From: JBOFLG01 sp051657745
GTDB taxonomy: Bacteria > Actinomycetota > Actinomycetes > Actinomycetales > Dermatophilaceae
Assembly (NCBI GenBank): GCA_051657745.1
Contig: JBOFLG010000179.1
Coordinates: 1 to 7,769 of the forward strand
Length of the DNA stretch: 7,769 bases
Direction of reading: 5' to 3'
Under the pieces are notes generated by a model, which worked only from the letters and a program-made list of their open reading frames with translations, had not been told where the DNA came from and searched no databases. This document shows positions 1 through 5,732 of the stretch, one piece after another (within the stretch, counting starts at the first letter, position 1; each line of letters opens with the position of its first letter). The position numbers were made by a program, and so were the translations under genes.

Positions 1-28
1 GACCATCGATCGCGAACAGTTCGTGCAT
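1..28 (-). CDS. 5' end of a divergent gene, probably a WhiB-family regulator (partial)
   Basis: Only the first nine codons lie in the window (reading MHELFAIDG), running off the left edge. The ATG at 28-26 is preceded on the minus strand by a perfect AGGAGG (34-39) with a 5-nt spacer, and further upstream by a strong promoter, so a real translation start is well supported. The identity is inferred from synteny: in mycobacteria the gene divergent from fbiA is whiB2, encoding an iron-sulfur WhiB-type transcription factor involved in cell division and septation. The cysteines that would prove WhiB membership lie outside the window. Confidence is high that a gene starts here and moderate that it is whiB2-like. 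Confidence 0.55.
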
Positions 29-90
29 CGTGCCCTCCTGACCCTCGACCCGACGCGTTCCGGCCGGGTCCACCGGAACACATGCTTGGA

Positions 91-119
91 ATTACACGCG
101 TGTCATGCACCCGAGTCAA
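91..119 (-). promoter_or_regulatory. Sigma70-type promoter of the divergent (whiB-like) gene
   Basis: On the minus strand TTGACT (119-114) is followed after exactly 17 nt by TGTAAT (96-91), close to the TTGACA-N17-TATAAT consensus. The predicted start of transcription is about position 84, giving a leader of roughly 55 nt before the AGGAGG site and the ATG at 28. A near-consensus -35/-10 pair is uncommon in high-GC actinomycete DNA, so this probably drives substantial expression by the housekeeping sigma factor. No equally good promoter is visible on the plus strand for fbiA. Confidence 0.6.
94..103. promoter_or_regulatory. 10-bp palindrome ACACGCGTGT overlapping the -10 box
   Basis: ACACGCGTGT is a perfect palindrome whose left half covers part of the minus-strand -10 element and whose right half lies in the spacer. 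A dimeric regulator bound here would block or modulate the whiB-like promoter and could also affect fbiA. This is a candidate operator only; short GC-rich palindromes also occur by chance. Confidence 0.3.
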
Positions 120-250
120 GCCGGTTGATGATATCGCGCAAATCAGCCGTTCTCCTGCGTCCGCGACGAGCCGGACGCTACGATGCCCAGCCCTGTAGTG
201 ACCGTCGCAGCCCCCCGCCCGGGCCGAACCACTCGCTCACCCGGCAGCCT

Positions 251-263
251 GCGAGACTCTCGC
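251..263. promoter_or_regulatory. Palindrome GCGAGA-C-TCTCGC just before the fbiA start
   Basis: A perfect 6+1+6 inverted repeat ends two bases before the fbiA ATG at 266 and occupies the place where a ribosome binding site would be. No clear purine-rich Shine-Dalgarno site is present. A one-base loop is too tight for a good RNA hairpin, so a DNA-level operator is the likelier role if it has one. Confidence 0.25.
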
Positions 264-265
264 AT

Positions 266-1252
266 ATGCGCATCACCGCTCTGTCCGGCGGGGTCGGCGG
301 CGCCCGGTTCATCCGCGGCCTGCGCCATCACCTCGACACCACCGACGGCCTTGCCGACTCCGAGATCACCGTCGTGGCCAACACCGGCGACGACATCACA
401 CTCTTCGGTTTGCGGGTCTGCCCCGATGTCGACACCTTGCTCTACACCCTCGGCGGCGGCATCCACGACGGTCAAGGCTGGGGTCGGGCCGAGGAGTCGC
501 ACCGGGTCCAGGGCGAACTCGCCGCGTACGGCGCCGAACCGCAATGGTTCGCCCTCGGCGACCTCGACATCGGCACCCACATCGTGCGCTCGCAATGGCT
601 GGGCCAGGGGATGCCGCTCAGCCGGGTCACCGCTCGGCTCGCCGATCGCTGGGGCCTTCCCGCGCAGGGCCTGACGTTGCTGCCGATGACCGACCTTCCC
701 GTGGAGACCCACGTAGTCGTCGAGGACGGCACCGCGGAGGGCGGCGAGCGCGCCATCCACTTCCAGGAGTGGTGGGTGCGGCACCATGCGGCGCTGCCGG
801 CTCGACGTTTCGTCGTCGCCGGGCTCGACCGGGCGCCCGCCGCGCCCGGGGTGCTGGACGCCATCCGCGACGCCGATGTCGTGCTGCTGCCACCGAGCAA
901 CCCGGTGGTCTCGGTCGGCATCATCCTTGGCGTGCCCGGGGTGCGTGACGCGCTGCGGGGAACCTCGGCGCCGGTCGTCGGGGTGTCGCCACTGATCTCG
1001 GGGCAGCCGGTCCGCGGGTATGCCGACGCCTGCCTGAGCGCCGTCGGCGTGCCGGTGACCGCCGGTGGGGTCGCCTCGCTGTACGAGGACTTCCTCGACG
1101 GCTGGCTCGTCGACCCAGCAGACGCCTCGACCGCGCTCCCCCGGGCCCGGGTCGAGGCGTTCGACGGACCGCTGCTGATGACCGACCTCGACGCCACCGC
1201 CCGGATTGCCGCTCATGCGTTGCGGATGGCGTCGACGGAGACCACCGGGTGA
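266..1252 (+). CDS. fbiA: FbiA/CofD: 2-phospho-L-lactate (phosphoenolpyruvate) transferase of F420 biosynthesis
   Basis: FbiA/CofD joins the guanylyl-activated three-carbon unit made by CofC/FbiD (phosphoenolpyruvate in actinobacteria, giving dehydro-F420-0; 2-phospho-L-lactate in archaea) to the deazaflavin Fo in the cytoplasm. The 328-aa product matches the family's usual length and shows the N-terminal nucleotide-binding loop GGVGGAR (residues 8-14), NTGDD (39-43), GLRVCPDVDT (48-57), YTLGGG (60-65), HFQEWWVR (165-172) and PPSNPVVS (209-216). The frame is open upstream to position 23, but the 81 extra residues are low-complexity and similarity begins exactly at MRITALSGG, so I chose the ATG at 266. 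Its ribosome site is poor. The TGA overlaps the GTG of the next gene, so the two are surely co-transcribed and probably translationally coupled. No damage is visible. Confidence 0.95.
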   Translation: MRITALSGGVGGARFIRGLRHHLDTTDGLADSEITVVANTGDDITLFGLRVCPDVDTLLYTLGGGIHDGQGWGRAEESHRVQGELAAYGAEPQWFALGDLDIGTHIVRSQWLGQGMPLSRVTARLADRWGLPAQGLTLLPMTDLPVETHVVVEDGTAEGGERAIHFQEWWVRHHAALPARRFVVAGLDRAPAAPGVLDAIRDADVVLLPPSNPVVSVGIILGVPGVRDALRGTSAPVVGVSPLISGQPVRGYADACLSAVGVPVTAGGVASLYEDFLDGWLVDPADASTALPRARVEAFDGPLLMTDLDATARIAAHALRMASTETTG

Positions 1253-2409
1253 CGGGTGAGCCGCTGACGGTCATCCCCGTCACGGGGCTGCCCGAGGTCC
1301 AGGCTGGTGCGGACCTGGGCGGGCTGCTTGCAACCGCACTCACCGGCAGCGGCATCATGCTCGCGCCGGGCGACTGCCTGGTGGTGTCGAGCAAGGTGGT
1401 GTCCAAGGCGCTCGGTCTCACCTGGCCCGGTCCGCGGGCGGATGCCGTGGACGCCTCCTCGGTGCGGGTGGTCGCCGAGCGCCGGGGGCGCTCGGGGCTT
1501 ACCCGCGTGGTCGAGGCCACGGCCGGGCCGGTGATGGCCGCGGCCGGGGTCGACACGTCGAACACCGGGCCCGGCGGCGAGGTGCTGCTGCTGCCCACCG
1601 ACCCCGACCACGAGGCGCACCGGCTGCGTGCCGCCGTGCTCACCGCCCTCGGGCTGGACACCAGCACCGCGGTGGCGGTGCTGCTCAGCGACACCGCCGG
1701 CCGGCCGTGGCGCGACGGCGTCACCGACCTCGCGATCGGTGCCGCCGGGCTGCGCGTCATCGACGACCTGCGCGGCGCCGACGACGCCGACTGCCGCCCG
1801 CTCACGGTCACCGCCAGAGCGGTGGCCGACGAGGTCGCCGCGGCCGCCGACCTGGTCAAAGGCAAGGCGGACGGCATCCCGGCGGCACTGGTGCGTGGAC
1901 TGCCCGGGTCATGGTTCGTCGCGGATGCTGCCGGAGCGCGCAGCCTGGTGCGCGGCGGCACCGGCGACTGGTTCGCGCTCGGCCACCTCGAGGCGGTACG
2001 AGCCGCCCTCGGCGCCCCACCCGGCTCGGATGCCGCGGCGCACGTGGGCGTGCCCGCCACCGACCCTGAGCCGTTCTCGGCGCGGGTCGCACGAGTCGTC
2101 GCCCTCACGCTCCTCGATGACGACACGGGCGCCGCCGACGTCGCCGTGGCCGGTGACGTCGCGGTCGGCCGTGACGCTGCGGTCGGCCGTGACGCTGCGG
2201 TCGGCCGTGAGGCTGCGGCCGGCCGTGAGGCTGCGGCCGGCCGTGACGACGGCGCCGAAGTAACGCTGAGCGCATCGGACCCGTACCGTCTCGGGCGCCT
2301 GGTCGCCCGGCTCGAGATGGCCGCGCACTCCGAGTCACTCCGTGCCGCAGTACTCTCCCGCGGACCGGCCTCGACCACCCTCCGACTGGACAATGCTCAC
2401 AACCCGTGA
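1249..2409 (+). CDS. cofE: Coenzyme F420-0:L-glutamate ligase (FbiB N-terminal/CofE type) lacking the nitroreductase domain
   Basis: CofE uses GTP to add L-glutamate residues by gamma linkage to F420-0. Residues about 6-255 match the ligase domain of mycobacterial FbiB: VIPVTGLPE (8-16), VVSSKVVSK (45-53), AAGVDTSN (98-105), SDTAGRPWRDG (147-157, probable metal/GTP site region), ADEVAAAADLVKGK (193-206) and VRGL (215-218). The start is GTG at 1249, with GGAG at 1237-1240. Mycobacterial FbiB is about 448 aa and carries a C-terminal FMN-binding nitroreductase-like domain that reduces dehydro-F420-0 and supports long glutamate tails. Here the protein ends at 386 aa and no such domain is visible. 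In its place is an Ala/Gly/Arg-rich repeat (residues 305-334) and a short probably helical tail (about 345-370). Either another protein supplies the missing activity or tail length and chemistry differ. The ligase call is secure; the tail's role is unknown. Confidence 0.93.
   Translation: MTGEPLTVIPVTGLPEVQAGADLGGLLATALTGSGIMLAPGDCLVVSSKVVSKALGLTWPGPRADAVDASSVRVVAERRGRSGLTRVVEATAGPVMAAAGVDTSNTGPGGEVLLLPTDPDHEAHRLRAAVLTALGLDTSTAVAVLLSDTAGRPWRDGVTDLAIGAAGLRVIDDLRGADDADCRPLTVTARAVADEVAAAADLVKGKADGIPAALVRGLPGSWFVADAAGARSLVRGGTGDWFALGHLEAVRAALGAPPGSDAAAHVGVPATDPEPFSARVARVVALTLLDDDTGAADVAVAGDVAVGRDAAVGRDAAVGREAAAGREAAAGRDDGAEVTLSASDPYRLGRLVARLEMAAHSESLRAAVLSRGPASTTLRLDNAHNP
2143..2250 (+). repeat. 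18-bp in-frame tandem repeat in cofE/fbiB (five units plus one degenerate)
   Basis: Five consecutive 18-bp units start at 2161, 2179, 2197, 2215 and 2233 (consensus GCGGTCGGCCGTGACGCT). The first two are identical and later units differ by one or a few bases. A more diverged unit occupies 2143-2160. Because 18 is divisible by three, the repeat encodes six-residue units (AVGRDA, AVGREA, AAGREA) and copy changes keep the frame. It sits between the ligase domain and the C-terminal tail and looks like a flexible linker that grew by replication slippage. Confidence 0.9.
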
Positions 2410-2673
2410 CGAGTGCTGACAAGGCGGGACGGTCACGCTGTCCGAAACACCAACGCCGAGAAGCGGTGGGCAGTGACGCTATGACACTGCCCTGCTCCAT
2501 CACCACCGACAGCCTTGTCTTCGGAGACACCGAACGCGGCCGCCGCAGCGAGAAATCGCCTCCGCATGGAAGCCCTTGACTAACTCAAACCGTCTCGAAA
2601 TACGCTCAAACGAGCGCTCATCATCGCCATGATCGAAGGCGCGCTCACCCGCCATCAGGCCCGCCAACTCCCG
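2410..2673. other. Intergenic junction between the F420 genes and the toxin-immunity block
   Basis: These bases lie between two convergent stop codons. Apart from the hairpin at 2468-2492 I see no supported gene. A short open stretch without a convincing start (2584-2688, ending in TEP and a stop) reads plausibly but has no recognisable family. AT content rises here relative to the F420 genes, which fits a boundary between conserved chromosome and accessory DNA. Confidence 0.5.
2468..2492. terminator. Hairpin, probable bidirectional terminator
   Basis: GGGCAGTG (2468-2475) and CACTGCCC (2485-2492) form a perfect 8-bp stem around a 9-nt loop. It lies 58 nt after the cofE/fbiB stop and also downstream of the leftward 142-aa ORF, so it could end transcription from both sides. 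No T-run follows on either strand; U-poor terminator hairpins are common in actinomycetes, but termination is not proven. Confidence 0.5.
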
Positions 2674-3102
2674 TCAACTGAACCCTGACAAACGGGTGCT
2701 GTAGAGCGACCGGCCCGTAGACGCCATCAACCAACCGTCGACGTCACGGACGAAAGCGGAGAACACCTCCGCGACGCGCGCCGTCCCGTACACGGTCATG
2801 TCAGCAAACTCCTGCTCCAAGGCACCGATTCGCCACCCACAACCGTGCGGTCGACACGAGAGCAGCCCGGACTCGTCGGACTCCACCGAGTCGAACGAGA
2901 AATCCTTACCAGCCCCGAGGCCTGACTTCAACCAATCCTCAAGCGCGAGAGCCAACTCAACGACGGGGAAGAACGGCTCCTCGTACACAAGTCGCCCATC
3001 ACCAGAAGTCAACTGCAGCGTCGCTTCGACGCCCAGGACTGCGTCATAAGGCTCAGGCAGCCCTCGACTATTCATGACGGCGTCGGTAAAGAGGAGGCTC
3101 AT
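2674..3102 (-). CDS. Putative immunity protein of the orphan toxin module, 142 aa
   Basis: A soluble, acidic protein with no signal peptide or membrane segment. Recognisable stretches are VLGVEATLQL (about 23-32), YEEPFFPVVELALALEDWL (40-58), DFSFDSVESDESGLL (67-81) and GCGWRIG (87-93). I recall this GVEA / YEEP-FPVVEL / FSFDS pattern from small actinobacterial proteins of a DUF family found near polymorphic toxins, but cannot confirm the family here. The ATG overlaps the stop of the upstream toxin-like ORF in an ATGA, which couples their translation; that is the usual layout of a toxin tip and its immunity gene. It probably binds and neutralises that toxin in the cytoplasm. The coding call is good; the immunity role is inferred. 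Confidence 0.7.
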   Translation of the reverse strand: MSLLFTDAVMNSRGLPEPYDAVLGVEATLQLTSGDGRLVYEEPFFPVVELALALEDWLKSGLGAGKDFSFDSVESDESGLLSCRPHGCGWRIGALEQEFADMTVYGTARVAEVFSAFVRDVDGWLMASTGRSLYSTRLSGFS

Positions 3103-3368
3103 CGCTTCACGGGATAGCCAGTGATGATGTCCCCACCGTCACTAACCACCACCTTCAACCGCGTCTCACCCTTCGTACCGATAGACCGGCCCAAATCAGT
3201 CTTGACAATGAACCGCCCGGCAGTCTTGTCGGGAAGGAACGTCGCCCCCGGCGAACGAAGGGCTTCCTGCACCAGAGCACCCGGATCCGCCCCGCGTAGC
3301 ACCTTCCAAAGTGCCATCGTCCGCGGGTTTCCTAGCCTCGATTCGTCCAGGATTCCGAGGGATTCCAC
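3099..3368 (-). CDS. Orphan C-terminal toxin-like ORF, 89 aa
   Basis: The product lacks any Rhs core or secretion domain. A helical first part (WKVLRGADPGALVQEAL, residues 21-37) is followed by a probable beta-sheet part with ATFLPDKTAGRFIVKTD (42-58), GTKGETRLKVVVSD (64-77) and IITGYPVK (81-88). The pattern 'F-PD-TAGRFIVKTD-G--GTKGET-LKVVVS--G-IITGYP' resembles RNase-like tips of Rhs and CdiA toxins, possibly of the BECR (barnase/EndoU/colicin E5-D/RelE) fold. Notably there is no histidine, so a His-based mechanism is excluded. GTG at 3368 has GAGG 7 nt upstream and an in-frame TGA just before it; an internal ATG at 3317 is the alternative start. It overlaps the immunity ORF by ATGA. It fits a displaced toxin tip. 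Family and activity are unproven. Confidence 0.6.
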   Translation of the reverse strand: MESLGILDESRLGNPRTMALWKVLRGADPGALVQEALRSPGATFLPDKTAGRFIVKTDLGRSIGTKGETRLKVVVSDGGDIITGYPVKR

Positions 3369-3474
3369 AGCCAGGCCTCAAGCGGCTTAAGCGAACCTGT
3401 CACCTATCGGTGTCGTGGTCCTTGACAGTGCATCCAGTAGCCCGATTCTGACCGCGATGAGTCGAGCGCCGACC

Positions 3475-3773
3475 TCATTCGACAACGGCCTCTCCCGCGG
3501 CTCGCAGGAGATCTGCTAGCCACACCAAGGCGTAAGAGATGGCCGGCGACGACCCTTGGCAACTTGGTCGACATTCTGGAGCGACTCACTCAACTGGCCC
3601 ACGGTGAAGTCGGTCGGCTCCGTGTAGACGTTGTTGCGTTGCTCGGCCGGAATCGCCCAGAACATGTCCTTGTCGAGGGCAACGACCGGCCCTTCGACAG
3701 CCTCGAGATGGGACAAGAGCAGGTTGGCGGTTCGCCGGAGCGTCTCAACCGGGATCTCGACTTGTCGGTCCAT
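3475..3773 (-). pseudogene. Frameshifted small immunity-like gene (about 99 codons)
   Basis: From ATG 3773 (GGAGG at 3780-3784, 6-nt spacer) the frame reads MDRQVEIPVETLRR, VVALDKDMFWAIP, then VYTEPTDFTVGQLSESLQN, a pattern I know from small hypothetical proteins near toxins. Related proteins continue with a motif close to YALVWLADLLRA. In the current frame the sequence changes to arginine-rich nonsense after about residue 71 and stops at 3516. In the next frame the expected ending appears: ISYALVWLADLLRAAGEAVVE, then TGA at 3477-3475. The span is 299 nt, one short of 100 codons, so a single lost base near 3550-3560 explains it. The start lies inside the end of the preceding 84-aa gene (29-nt overlap). 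It was probably an immunity or accessory gene; a sequencing error is the other possibility. Confidence 0.65.
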
Positions 3774-3999
3774 CAGCCGCCTCCACAAGCACGTCGCTGA
3801 TGCGGCCACGTAATGCCCTAGCTGCCTCCGGCGCTGCGCCCAGCCGAGTATCGAACTCCCACCCGTCGACGGCCTGCAGTGCCTCGCCGATCGAGTTGGC
3901 CAGCAAAGCTAGCTCATCGCGGGTGACGGAAACGACTATCTCGGACTCCGCAGCTTCGTCATCAGCGGTCCAGGAAGAACTCGGTTGGAGGATTTTCAC
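3745..3999 (-). CDS. Putative immunity protein for the Rhs C-terminal toxin, 84 aa
   Basis: A small acidic cytoplasmic protein: IVVSVTRDELALLANSIGEA (about 21-40), VDGWEFDTRLGA (44-55), then EAARALRGRISDVL (58-71). The helix-rich 'ELALL-N-I-EAL-AV--WEF-TRLG---EA--L' pattern is familiar from short hypothetical proteins beside toxins, but I cannot name a Pfam family. It starts at GTG 3999, 10 nt after the Rhs stop codon, with GAGG about 8 nt upstream. Being directly after a toxin tip it is the expected cognate immunity gene, protecting the producer from the 4010-4288 domain. The next, frameshifted gene starts within its last codons. An alternative is that this and the next gene together form the immunity unit. 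Confidence 0.65.
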   Translation of the reverse strand: MKILQPSSSWTADDEAAESEIVVSVTRDELALLANSIGEALQAVDGWEFDTRLGAAPEAARALRGRISDVLVEAADGPTSRDPG

Positions 4000-4009
4000 T
4001 ACATCAACC

Positions 4010-5104
4010 TCACTTCAGCTTCAGGAAGTACTCATACCCATTCGCCGGCCGGAACGCGGCCCCTCCATCAACAGCATTCGGATTTCGGATTACCACCGTT
4101 CCGTCCTTCCAGTAGGCGCTGCGGCCGTTGCTCAGCGGCCGCATCACTCCATTGGCGATCACATCCTCGATATGCGACGCAAACTGGCTTCGCGTCGTGA
4201 TACCTGCAAATTCTCTACCCTGGACCACGTGTTTGCCGAATGCATGGCCACCAGAGATCTCCTCGCCCGCCAACTGCGCCCGCAGTCTCACGCCGTTAAG
4301 GACGTCGTCCGCTCCGGAAGCTCCGAGCTTTGCGGCTCGGGCGGCGTTGAGGCCTTTGAGGACGCCGTTGCCGATACCGAGTACGGCAACTCCGGTGACT
4401 GCACCGATAACGCTACTACGCCCGACGCTCCACCAGTCGATGTTGTCGAAGGGCCCGCAGCCGCCTGCGAGGTTACGCCCGACCTGACCGGCAAGGTCGA
4501 ACGCAGCACCAGTAACCGCACCACCAACGGCGAAACCAAGGACCGGCAGCAACCCGGTGGGGTCGGTGGTGTTGAGGGGGTCTCCACCTACGTAACCGTA
4601 CGGACTCCCTGATATTGATACCAGTGGGTCGGTGGTGGTGAAGGTGGCGGTGGCTGGGTCGTAGTACCGGTGAAGAAGGTAGATGTAGCCGGTGTCGGTG
4701 TCGTAGTGGCCCCGCCCGTACAGCAGCGGTGTCGACGCAGCACCCGAGGTGCGGGTCGGTGCCCCGTACGCGGTGTACGTGTACGTGGCGGTGACGGCGC
4801 CGGTGGCGTCGGCCAGGGCGCGGGTGTTGCCGTTGTGGTCGCTCACGTACCACGCCGGGTTCGCCCCAGAACTTGAGGTGAGGTGTTGGAGGGGGAGCCC
4901 GTCCGGGCCGTAGATGTAGTCCCGTTCCCCATCGGACAGCAGCACCGGGATGCCCAGAGACTGGTCGTAAGTGAACGCCGCTGTCGCCGTGGTGGACGTG
5001 GTGCCACTGGTGGTGACGGTGGTTTTGGAGACGCGGAGCCCGTCACCGTTGTACGTGTACGTACTGGCTGCGGTGGTGGTGCCGTTGACACCGCCAGGAG
5101 CCTG
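4010..5104 (-). pseudogene. 3' end of an Rhs/YD-repeat polymorphic toxin gene, cut off by IS256
   Basis: The frame is open from 5104 to the stop at 4012-4010 (364 residues), though the first recognisable GTG is at 4945. It begins inside YD repeats (YTYNGDGLRVSKT, then FTYDQSLGIPVLLSDG and YIYGPDGLPLQ). The Rhs core follows: HNGNTRALAD, YTYTAYGAPT, RYYDPATATFTTTDPL, YGYVGGDPLNTTDPTGL, ending near 4550. Next comes a hydrophobic Gly/Ala-rich stretch (about 4376-4545) and the variable tip (about 4010-4288) with GGHAFGKHV, TRSQFASHIEDV, GRSAYWKDGTVVIRNP and a final aromatic/lysine tail. The tip looks like an RNase-type toxin with a His/Lys-rich GHAFGKH motif. In the family, the Rhs core encapsulates the tip and releases it into rival cells. 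Here IS256 removes the N-terminal part, so the protein cannot be delivered as it stands. Confidence 0.85.
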
Positions 5105-5124
5105 TCAGATGGTCTGTGTAAGCG
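5098..5124 (+). repeat. Probable left end of the IS256-family element
   Basis: GAGCCTGTCAGATGGTCTG followed by TGTAA resembles the 'CTGTCAGA...TCTGTGTAA' ends of many IS256-family elements. Rhs coding similarity stops at this point and a stop codon (5107-5105 on the minus strand) appears. The exact first base is uncertain by a few nucleotides because the right end and target duplication are not visible. Confidence 0.5.
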
Positions 5125-5152
5125 AGGGTCTCCAACCTGAAGGAGATTGACT

Positions 5153-5703
5153 GTGAGCACGACTAAGGAAGCGATGCAGGACGCGCCGGAGCCTGAGGCT
5201 CGGCGGTTGCGTCGGGAACTGTTCGACGACGACGCGCTGGACCAGTTGATGGCCGCGACCGGGGAGCGGGGGCTCTCCCTCACCGGTGAGGGCGGGTTCT
5301 TGCCGGAGATGATCAAGGCTGTCCTCGAGCGCGGGATGGAGGCCGAACTGTCGAGTCACTTGGGCTACGACAAGGGCGACCCGGCCGGTCACGGGTCGGG
5401 CAACTCACGCAACGGGTCGACCCCGAAAACGGTGGCCACCGAGGTCGGTGACGTGGCGCTTGACCAGCCTCGGGACCGCAACTCCACGTTCGCCTCGGTG
5501 TTGGTGCCCAAGGGCGCCCGCCGCCTGGGCGGGTTGGAGGACATGATCATCAGCCTGTACGCCGGCGGGATGACGATCCGAGACATCCAGCACCACCTGG
5601 CGTCGACGCTGGGGACCGAGCTGTCCCACGAGACGATCAGCAACGTCACCGACGCGGTGGCCGGTGAGGTCACCGCCTGGCAGAGCCGCCCGCTCGAGGC
5701 GCG
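5153..5703 (+). pseudogene. IS256-family transposase, N-terminal part (split by IS30)
   Basis: The GTG at 5153 has GGAG at 5142-5145 (7-nt spacer); the in-frame TTG at 5147 is too close to that site. The product shows the IS256 mutator-type N-terminal region: LTGEGGFLPEMIKAVLERGM (about 42-61), AELSSHLGYDKGD (63-75), GNSRNG (83-88), RNSTFASVLVPKG (107-119), RRLGGLEDMIISLYAGGMT (121-139), then DIQHHL and LSHETISNVTDAV. It ends in WQSRPLEA, just before the first catalytic aspartate, where IS30 begins. Read on into IS30 it continues as nonsense (RRIPLVVANHG). As it stands no complete transposase can be made. Confidence 0.88.
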
Positions 5704-5732
5704 GCGGATTCCACTGGTCGTGGCGAATCATG
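5704..5732 (+). repeat. IS30 terminal inverted repeat, left copy
   Basis: Starts GCGGATTCCACTGG and contains GCGAATC at 5723-5729. It pairs with 6914-6942 at 20 of 29 positions. The stop codon of the leftward IS30 transposase (5730-5728) lies inside it. Confidence 0.7.

Noticed and set aside
23..265. N-terminal extension of fbiA to the ATG at 23
   Set aside because: The 81 extra residues do not resemble FbiA, and the extension would run through the divergent promoter and the whiB-like leader. Family similarity begins exactly at the ATG at 266.
143..1216. Minus-strand open frame (357 codons) opposite fbiA
   Set aside because: Same reason: an antisense shadow of a securely identified gene, with no domain and poor start context.
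921..2393. Long minus-strand open frame (490 codons) opposite fbiA and cofE
   Set aside because: Its translation is Ser/Arg/Ala/Thr-rich low-complexity sequence with no family pattern. It is the expected antisense shadow of high-GC genes whose plus-strand products are clearly recognised.
2584..2688. Short open stretch reading IIAMIEGALTRHQARQL before a stop
   Set aside because: It looks protein-like, but there are only 34 codons after an in-frame stop, with no convincing ribosome site and no known family. It could be a gene remnant; the support is too thin to list.
3800..4612. Plus-strand open frame of 270 codons across the Rhs tip
   Set aside because: It lies opposite the recognisable Rhs core, tip and immunity gene, and its translation shows no domain.
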